64,000 bases of DNA from Lindgomyces ingoldianus (taxonomy: Eukaryota; Ascomycota; Dothideomycetes; Pleosporales; Lindgomycetaceae), in assembly GCF_010093535.1 (NCBI RefSeq), contig NW_022985168.1:768650-832649 (forward strand), in the 5' to 3' direction. The translations under genes and the position numbers were made by a program. The number at the start of each line of letters is the position of its first letter. Within the stretch, counting starts at the first letter, position 1. Shown here in pieces: positions 56,333 to 64,000 of this stretch. The notes under the pieces are model-generated. The model had not been told where the DNA came from. It made no database searches and was given only the letters and a program-made list of their open reading frames with translations.

Positions 56333-57465
56333 ATGGGTACGTGACGAGTTGCCCGCCCGCGCTGACGTGCCCACCGCTGACGTCGAGACAGCATCAGAGA
56401 AGCGTCCCTCCATCGAGGGGCTCGTCGACAACGTCGACCCCCGCCCGTCGACCGAGCTGGATGAACTCCCCCAGTATGAGAAGACCGAAGAGCCTCCCGC
56501 GATCCCCCTCAAGGAGAAGCTTATCACCTGCTTCTGGATCGCGACCAACACTCTCTCCACGCTGGGTCTTATATTCATGAGCAAGCGGTACGGGATTCCA
56601 TCGTAGAACACGGCTAGCGATATGCTAACTCCCTGACAGCGTCTTCAGCGACAAGCAGCTCAAGGCCTGCCAGCTGATGGTCGTCATGTGGCACTTCACG
56701 GCCACTGGTCTTGCTTTGTTCATCTCTACCAAGGCCCCCTTCCGAGCCTTCAAGGCCATCCGTCTAAATCCCTGGGATATGCTTCCCGTGTGCGCCTTCT
56801 TCTCTGGCTACGTTGTTCTCGGCAATCTGAGTTTAGCATACAACTCGATTGGCTTCTACCAATTATCCAAGGTTATGACAACACCTTGTGTGGTTCTGTT
56901 CAACTTTGTGCTGTTCCAAAAGACAGTTACCCGATACATGCTGCTATCCATCCTTGCTACCTGCATAGGTGTTGCATTCACCATCAATGGTGAGGCCAAG
57001 ACACAATTATTTGGAGTTATTATTGCATCACTAGCGTTCATCTCAACCGCTCTGTACCAAATCTGGATCGGAAAGAAGATCGAAGACTTCGCCGTTGGTC
57101 CCCCTCAACTACTTCTCAACCAAGCTCCGATCTCAGTGCTCCTCCTCATCCCCTTTGTTCCCTTTTTGGACAGGGTGCCAGATCTGACCATCGTTCCGAC
57201 CAATATCCTCTGGTCAGCCCTCGCATCCGGCATCATGGCGTCCACTTACAATCTCTCTCAATTCCTGATCATCGGTCGTACGTCCGCATTGACATTCAAC
57301 ATCGTTTCCCACCTCAAGACAATCCTAATCCTCTCTTTCGGCTGGTGGAGCGAGGGCAAGATCCTCACTCCACGGGAATGGTGCGGTGTTCTCCTGGCAT
57401 TGGGTGGCGGCTGGGTCTACTCGCACTTGGCTATGAAGGCAAAGCAACAGGCAGCTCGTAAATAG
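56333..57465 (+). CDS. TPT/SLC35-family nucleotide-sugar or triose-phosphate type transporter, 341 aa
   Basis: Three exons: 56333-56336 (ATG plus one base), 56392-56587 and 56640-57465, giving 341 residues. A hydrophilic N-terminus (MASEKRPSIEGLVDNVDPRP) precedes about ten membrane helices, starting with LITCFWIATNTLSTLGLIFM. Family features include FSDKQLKACQLMVVMWHF, NLSLAYNSIGFYQLSKVMTT, FNFVLFQKTVTRYM and the C-terminal TSALTFNIVSHLKTILILS. These place it in the drug/metabolite superfamily TPT branch, close to SLC35E3-like proteins; the GDP-mannose GALNK motif is absent. It is likely a Golgi or ER antiporter of a nucleotide sugar; the substrate cannot be read from sequence. The tail KQQAARK is basic and could aid ER/Golgi sorting. 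Confidence 0.9.
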
Positions 57466-57484
57466 ACAAGACAAGACAAGACAA
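57462..57484. repeat. AGACA pentanucleotide tandem repeat
   Basis: Four consecutive copies of an AGACA-type unit begin at the stop codon of the transporter gene and lie in its 3' UTR. Confidence 0.6.
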
Positions 57485-58611
57485 AGCACCCGGCGTTGGG
57501 CTTGTGCGTACTTTTTTCTTTTTCTGTTACTTTGTCAGGATATTGGGCCGAACGAATCTTGTAATGTTAGTAGGGTATGAGGCGCACGAATTTCTTTCAT
57601 AGACTTCAAAGGTTGTCGCTCGCACGCAGAGACGGATAGGGGTTTAAGGCGGGTAGGGTACTTCGCTGTGTACTTGAGCGACTCGAAATGTCGGTCGCAT
57701 TCTCAAATCAACGAAAAAAATTCGAGCTGTGTGAGATTCTCTCAATCAGCATGGCATTCATCGCAGAGTCACAAATCCAACACTATTGCACCTCCTACGT
57801 CTATCCGGTGCACGGTAGAGTGTGTTTCACGCGCATGCAAACATGACAGTTACCCATCTCCCCAGCACTCCGCTGGACCGTCCCATGCTTGCTTGCTGAT
57901 CCCCTCATCGATTCAGCTGTGCCTTTCCCCCTTCGTCCTCTGTGCCATCAGCCATGTCACACAGTCCAACATGACACGACCGGTCAAACCGTCTTCTTCC
58001 TTCGCGTCTACACAACAACCAAATCAGGAAGGTCCAATTACATCACGTGTTACGCTCCGCTAAGCCCTGCGCGCACGGACTCTTTGCGTCGCTTCAGCCC
58101 TGCGGCTGGGGAACTGATACTCGGCTCGGCCTGTGTTCAGTTTTTACTTCACTGGGTTTAGGGACTACTAGTTTAGGTTCTGGGCCGCGAATGGGGAGGA
58201 TGATCAAGGTAGGTCGATGACGTTTTGGAAGGCCTGATGAACGAATGTGCCTTTTGCAAGGCAGAGTTGCGGTTGGCACGGACACGAGCATGGCAAAGCG
58301 TAAGTAGTGGGAGGGAGAGAGTATTTAGGGTGGCTGATTTCCTGGTCTGGGGGGAGTCAACAATAGCAACTACGACCTGTATGCAACTGCCTTTGATCCG
58401 AGGTCAAGCACATGTTCTTTTAAAGCTACTTTTGTATCCACACAAGACACCAGACATACTTTTACATACCCTTCTGCCTCGATAAACACCCGATAACCAT
58501 ACACTTGCCTATACCTACACCTACATCTACATCTAATTACGATCAAAACCTAATCCTACTAGTACAGCACCTCTCCATCCTTGCACACAAACTAGTCCCT
58601 CAGCCTCACCA
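57466..58611. other. Intergenic: transporter 3' flank and Gly-rich gene upstream region
   Basis: About 1.15 kb. The last 120 bp contain repeated CCTACA/CATCTA units before the small Gly-rich frame. No other gene is supported. Confidence 0.45.
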
Positions 58612-58848
58612 ATGGGCTGCACATCCAGCAAATACAGCCAAGACTACCCACCACCAATGCGGCAGACTCGCCACGGTCGTCGACGGCGAGGCCATGGCGG
58701 ATACGGATATGGGTATGCGGGCGGATATTACGGAGGAGACAGTGGAGGTGGAGGAGGATGGGGTGGCGACGGTGGAGGAGGCGGAGGCGGAGGAGGCGGA
58801 TGGGGTGGTGATGGCGGAGGAGGAGGAGGGGGTGGAGGGGGTTGTTAG
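58612..58848 (+). CDS. Small glycine-rich protein with N-terminal MGC lipidation motif, 78 aa
   Basis: The frame starts MGCTSSKYSQDY. Met-Gly-Cys followed by Ser at position 6 and Lys at 7 is the classical N-myristoylation signal with an adjacent palmitoylation cysteine, as in membrane-tethered kinases and phosphatase anchors. A basic patch follows (RQTRHGRRRRGHGG), which also favours inner-membrane binding. The rest is GYGYGYAGG and long runs of glycine with WGGDGG repeats, ending in Cys. The same DNA is open in another frame, so low complexity lowers confidence. The meaningful N-terminus followed by a stop directly after the repeat supports a real gene. No family assignment. Confidence 0.5.
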   Translation: MGCTSSKYSQDYPPPMRQTRHGRRRRGHGGYGYGYAGGYYGGDSGGGGGWGGDGGGGGGGGGGWGGDGGGGGGGGGGC

Positions 58849-59316
58849 AGGTGGGAGAAGAGCGTGGGTAAAGGGCGCGAAAAGCAGGGGGATGGAATAG
58901 GGGTGGGTGGGTGTTGTATTATTACTTGTATTTCGTTGGGTTTGGTTGGATTAAATTGGATTGCAACAGGCTCTGGATTAGGATGCTCAGATTGCTGGAA
59001 GCAATCCGACGGGTTACGGATAATGATACTACCTGAATGGACGACTTTGAGAATGTCAGCCTCCATCCCCTTGCTCATGTATCATGATCCTGCCATAAAA
59101 TGGAGTTATTCACGACTTTGACTTGGGATACAAGTCTTATAAGACAAGTCTTTATTCGCGCCATCAATTTGGTTAATATCAGGACTAACAGACACCAGCA
59201 CTAAACACTAACTACTCAAAGAAAATCCATAGTGCTATTTCTTAAGATTCATCTATTTACCAAACATCCAACAAGGCCCTGCCTAAGCCCTCTCTCAAGC
59301 CATTCGTAGCCGAATC
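58849..59316. other. Intergenic between convergent Gly-rich and macrodomain genes
   Basis: 468 bp with no supported gene; expected to hold both 3' UTRs. Confidence 0.45.
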
Positions 59317-62300
59317 CTATCTATCTTCCCCACCTCCCTCTCCCACCTTCATCGCCAACTCCCTCAACTCTACTTTCCCTCCCCTAATCTCCCTCGTCCT
59401 TTCCGCTAACTTCACAATCTCTTTCCTCGTCAAAACTCTCTTAACAATACTCTCATCTTCTCTCTGCTCAAACCGTTCATTCGCTTCTTCAAGCGCTTGC
59501 GCGCTTACGAGTCTGCGGTCGATCTTGGTCCACCTCGCAGCTGCCGGAATCGCCTTTACTTGTACTTGGTCTTCTGTTTTAAGCTGGCTGGCTCGTCCTC
59601 CCTCCATCTCGAGTTCTGTTTGTTGCTTGTGGTAAATGGCTTCCTTACGCTGTTGGGTTGCTCGTATTGCTTTGGTTCGCTCAACTAGATTTTGAATATC
59701 TTCAGGACTCAGGACTGTTAATACAACGATATAGTTGCCCCTCTCTTCGAATGGCATACCTGCCTCGTTCAAAGCATAAGGATCAATGAGACGGCGATTA
59801 ATCTTCGTCCAGCGGGCACCAAGCGGAATGGTCTTCTCACCTTCTTCCGGTGTCGTAGGTCGGGAGTGCGAGATATGCCGTGGATCATCTAGTGGGATAT
59901 CTGCTCGGTAGTCGGCAGTCGACCCGTCTTCGTTCGGGAGTTGTGTTGAGTAGCTGATATCGGTATCCACGTTTCCAGCACTCTGGTCTGACCCTGTATC
60001 GGCAGATAAGGCGTGATGGGGAGGCCTAGAATCCCATCGGTCCTCGATGCTATGCTGCTGTGTGCTCGCGAGGTTGACGTACGAGTAATACTCATCTATA
60101 TTAACATATGATAACTCTGCACTAGCAAGATTAAACTTGCCCAGGTGGTCCACAGGAACTATCTTATCCTGCTCATGAGGCTCTTTGACACTCGCCGAGA
60201 ATGAGAGACGAGGCTGGGGATCAGGATGGATATTTTCCTCAACGGTAGGTAACGTTGATGCAAAGTCCGACGGTGGTGCTCCCTGGGTACGCCAGTATTC
60301 TTCGACCGGAAGAAGATCCGCTTGTTCTGCTCGCTCTGCATGAAGCTGCTGCGTAAGAGTGGATACCAGTGCTTTGGTGGATGAAGGTTCGTGAGAAGGA
60401 GCAGATGGTAGTTCGAGTGGCATCTCCGTCTCCTCCATTGCGGGCGCTTCCTGTACGCTTTGGTGCTCTAAATACGTCGGGTTATTATTCCGCGCGTGCT
60501 TAAGCCTCTGGAACAACATCTCGCACTCAGCCGGGCTGCGACTTCTTAGCATTATAAAGTTCTCTGACTTGAGCCGTGATTCCTGGAAGGTGCGAGCCGT
60601 AATCGTGATCTCCGTACTCACATGCTGCTCAAGTGGCACAAGTGGCGTCAATTCGAGACTCAGTAATGGGACACCTTGGGTGTGCACTATATGGTCGGTC
60701 TCATATACTTCAAATTTGCCGGGGTAGATGTGGATACTGCATTCAAATGGGTGCAGGGCTTCCCAACGTTTGCCTTCGTCAGACCAGGAGAAGACAGATG
60801 CTATTGCCTTTTCTGGTTCCTTCTTGATCGGGATTGTAACCTCAGCATTGTAGATTGTCACACCTGGTGGCGGCGATGGATTGCGGTGTCCTCTTTGCTC
60901 GGTGCTTGGGTACGGCTGGTTTACGGTGACAAAAGGACTGGATCGGTGTATATCCCGATAACTTTTTTCCACAGTGACGAGCAAGTTCCACGAATGCTTG
61001 TACTCTTGTGGGAACTCGACCTTCACACTCCGTTCACTATCCAGCGTTGAGTAAACCGATCGATCTGCTTCCATGTAGAGGTATTGGAGTACACATTGCG
61101 CTTTGCCATACCCATCCACGCAAAGGTCCTTGTCCTCGGCGTAGAGTTGCGCTATTTTGCTGCAAGTAGAGCAGCCCTGGGCATGAGATTCATAATTGAT
61201 GAGCGCAGTTTCTTCTCCGCTTTGTAAGGGACGTAGGGTTTGTGAGACCGGTTGTTTACCAAACCGGACATTACGGATCGCATCCCCGATGGAGCCAAAG
61301 AGCGTACGGCGCGGCGGAGGAGCCGGTTCGGTGGCTTTTGTAGTGTCATTCGATTTCAGTTGAAGGGAAGAACTCGGCGGCAGAGCTTTATTGACGTTGG
61401 TCTCGACTGGAGGAAAGAAGACCGGTAACAGAGATTTGTAGATTGACTCGTCATTCGACCCGAACACACAGAAAATGATGCGCTCTATCGGGTTGGCCGC
61501 CTCCGTCGTCTCCAGGTAACGCTTCACTTCTTCCATGGCGACTGAGGCAGCATCGCGTTTTGGATAATTCAGCATACCAGTTCCAATCGTAGGTATAGCT
61601 AACGATGTTGCTTTTAAAGAGCTGGCCACATGCAGAATCTCCCTATATATCTTCCGGAGAACATCCTTGGTATTCTTGCGGTACGTATCTGGAGGTATAG
61701 CGTGAATGATATGCCTTGCAGGAAGTTGGTAGCCGCCAGTGAGGCGCACGTCCCCTTCTTTGCAAACCCCGAAGTCCGCACAGTCTTCTTGGAGAGACAG
61801 GCCGCCCTTTCGAAAAATTGTTCGATCGAGTGTGCCCATTCCAGAAAAGCCAATGTCCGTCGAGTTCACTATCACGTCAACCTCGAGTCTCGATATGTCT
61901 TCTCTTATTAGGGAGACTGTGTTATTGACGATACCGTCCGGGATAGCGTTGGTGGGCTCAGGCTCCAACTCCCCCAATTGATAAAGCCGGCTCAACGAAG
62001 GGATTTGATGGACTTTGATAATGTTGGTGTGGTTGTAGGTTATCGTCTCCCTGTGAAAGTCACGCGTGAACATGGCCTCGTCGAAGGCGTCTCGTTGGGC
62101 TTTGTTGCCTTCCCCAGTCTGCTTAAGACGATAGGTGCTTAGCCGGATGCGCATTGTCCCCATCTCATGGGGTTCTATACCGTTGCTGGGGGTGGATTAG
62201 CGTGGCAATAGGGTCCGTAGAGATCCCTTACATACCGTATGAGAATGTCGTCTATACACTGGGCAAAATCTCGACAGATTTCTAATAGGGTATTCAGATC

Positions 62301-64000
62301 CATCCCTTGACTATTTTGCATATGAAGATTGTACTCATCCCATATTGTCTTGTACGTTGGCCCGTCAAAATTTCTTGCGTACTTCGTCTGCTCGACTATT
62401 TCCATCACTCCTTGAGATACACTTTGCATGACGGAACAGATTAAATCCAGATCTGCTATCACCCAACCGGCCAAGTTCTTTATTTTCCCCTTTGAGGAGA
62501 CGAAGAGGTTCTTCAGGGAACGGACTGTTGATATTATTGCCGAAAGCTCACGAAGAATATTACGAGGGAACTCGCGGATATTGTCGCTGAAAATGACAAG
62601 ACTCTGGGTAACCCGTTCGATCTGTATATAGGCGTCCTGCAGTTGTGATGCCAGTGAATTAGGGTCCCTAGAGTTATCCAAGGGCACAGCATTCTCGAGG
62701 TCTCCGTGGGTTGGAGGAAAGAAGACGGGGATAAAGTCTCTGTACGCTTTCTCGTCACTTCCCTTGTAGCTTTGAAAAGTCAGCACCATCCCGCCCAAAC
62801 ACCCATACCTGAAAATCGATAGCACTTACACACAGAAGATGATACGTTCGAATTGATAACTCTTGTGAACGTCTAAGAACTCCCTGGTCTCTTGCAGAGC
62901 GACTAAGATGTCCCTGCGTCAGTATGTGATCTTCACCGAGAGGAGAACTCTAATTGTGCTTACTTCGAGCAGCTACGCGAGAGGGGAACCCGCATCCACC
63001 AGCCGCTATGCAGGGAAATACGATTGTCTTCATGTTGTGATTCACCGCGGCTTTGAGAGAACTGCGGTAGCATTCCGTAAGAACGTTGAATTTCCCCATC
63101 CCTTTGGATCCCGAGTATTGGGGTCTAGCAGCATGAATCACATAAGAACCTGAGAAAGGTTAACGGGGAGGTGTCTATGTTCGATTGCAATTAGTTCTAT
63201 CACCAGAACAGAATACTCACTTGGAAGGTTGCAGCCAGAGGTCACCCTGACTTGGCCTGTTCTGACACTTCCGAGTTGAGCGCATTCTCTTTTGAGGCCA
63301 GGACCTGCGGCTTTGTGGATGTAATGGTTCAGCGTATCGTATCTCCTAGTAAACCTCATTGCTTTGTTCGCAGAATTTACGATTGCATCCGCTTTGATAC
63401 GTGTAATGTCATAGAATGTAAAGCCAAGCATTCGATTGTATGAATCGTTGGGAGCGTAACTTTGATCCCGTTGCTGGAGCTTCCGTGACCTGTAAAGCAA
63501 ATGAAATGTCGGGATCTCATCCACAGGAAGTATCGGTAGCTTGCCATCAGCTTCTAATTCCCCATTCTCTGAGAGAGAAGCTGACGAAACTGAATCATCT
63601 TCAAGAGTAGTGTGGGCTCCCTGATTTGGCTTGGGCTTCTCCAGAGCTGGCAAACTGAACTTCAAGCTGGCTCTATTTTCAACGCCTAGGCGAATCTTGA
63701 CCTCCGGGTATTGCTCCTTGTCGAAGGTCGCTATAGCACGCACCGCAGCGTCTTCGCTCGAGAAATTTAGATAACCACGCCACCAACCGTAACGGCGTAG
63801 GAATCGCGTGGATTGAGCCCCGGCTAGAGAGAGGAGGTACGACCTAAGATTTCCCACCTCTGCTAGATGTTCTTTAACCTCCACAGAATCGTCTCCTTCG
63901 TCGAAGAATTCGTCATCAAGGCTCGTAAGGTCACCTAATTGACTCGTGAGAACATCCATTCGCTTTTTACTTGAGTCTGGAACGCGCCCAACAAGTTCCA
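59317..64000 (-). CDS. Tandem macrodomain protein with C-terminal WTKI repeats, over 1466 aa, 5' end outside the window
   Basis: Exons: 63221 to the right edge, 62964-63149, 62830-62902, 62236-62769 and 59317-62185, all in frame. From the ATG at 63959 the product has 1466 residues. The frame stays open upstream to base 64000, so the start may lie outside. Macrodomain 1 (about residues 175-345) has DAIVNSANKAMRF, YVIHAARPQ and the phosphate loop AAGGCGFPSRVAA. A helical spacer with ICRDFAQCIDDILIR follows. Macrodomain 2 (about 598-770) has DVIVNSTDIGFSGMG, HIIHAIPPDTY and TIGTGMLNYPKRDAA. A fungal PH-like region comes next (LRSRSPAECEMLFQRLKHA). Finally two copies of an ARWTKI(N/D)RRL unit, about 90 residues apart, end the protein. 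Macrodomains bind or hydrolyse ADP-ribose; domain 1 keeps the NSAN loop, domain 2 has NSTD, so their activities may differ. Biological role unknown. Confidence 0.85.

Noticed and set aside
58505..58900. Overlapping ORF in another frame across the Gly-rich gene
   Set aside because: Rich in E, G and V from the same GGN repeat and without any meaningful start; the MGC frame is the better candidate.
1..64000. CRISPR array, prophage, bacterial operon or intact transposon
   Set aside because: No spaced direct repeats, no transposase or integrase motifs and no terminal repeats were seen; all firm genes are intron-bearing or fungal in type.

Overview
The window is nuclear DNA from a filamentous ascomycete (Pezizomycotina). 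Genes carry several short introns (about 50-120 nt) with GTAAGT/GTACGT-type donors and CTAAC/CTRAC-like branch points. Neighbouring genes lie on both strands with no operon logic. The gene set (striatin/PRO11 type, fungal INO80 with a DBINO region, H2A.Z, GDP-mannose transporter, Brix1, Cbf5) is typical of this subphylum. I cannot fix the class (Leotiomycetes, Dothideomycetes or another) from sequence alone. I support 22 protein genes, two of them cut by the window edges, plus one clear pseudogene and a few weak remnants. I found no rRNA, tRNA, CRISPR array or intact transposon.

Layout. 0-8 kb: the 3' part of a P5B-type cation/polyamine ATPase (YPK9-like), a six-cysteine small secreted protein, a class B J-protein (Psi1/Sis1) with a perfect four-unit heat-shock element upstream, and the H/ACA pseudouridine synthase Cbf5. 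8-18 kb: an RRM+R3H protein, the U5 snRNP GYF protein Lin1, divergent Ufd1, and a small Myb/SANT-like lysine-rich protein. 17.3-21.2 kb is gene-poor. 21-26 kb: striatin and histone H2A.Z. 25.8-28.6 kb is gene-poor with weak coding relics. 28.6-36.6 kb: GDP-mannose transporter, divergent phosducin-like Plp1, acireductone dioxygenase, and the heat-shock factor Hsf1. 37.8-38.7 kb: a decayed haloperoxidase-type alpha/beta hydrolase. 39.3-47 kb: INO80 ATPase divergent from the ribosome-assembly factor Brx1. 47.3-49.8 kb: two divergent F-box-like proteins. 49.8-53.3 kb is another gene-poor, partly AT-rich region. 53.3-57.5 kb: a GT8-like type II membrane glycosyltransferase divergent from a TPT/SLC35-type sugar-nucleotide transporter. 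58.6 kb: a tiny glycine-rich protein with an N-terminal lipidation motif. 59.3 kb to the right edge: a very large protein with two macrodomains and a C-terminal WTKI repeat.

Functional themes are housekeeping: chromatin (INO80 and its substrate H2A.Z), ribosome/snoRNP biogenesis (Cbf5, Brx1), splicing (Lin1), proteostasis (Psi1, Hsf1, Ufd1, Plp1) and Golgi glycosylation (two transporters and a GT8). Hsf1 and a J-protein with a textbook heat-shock element occur in the same window. The least conventional locus is the tandem-macrodomain gene at the right edge.
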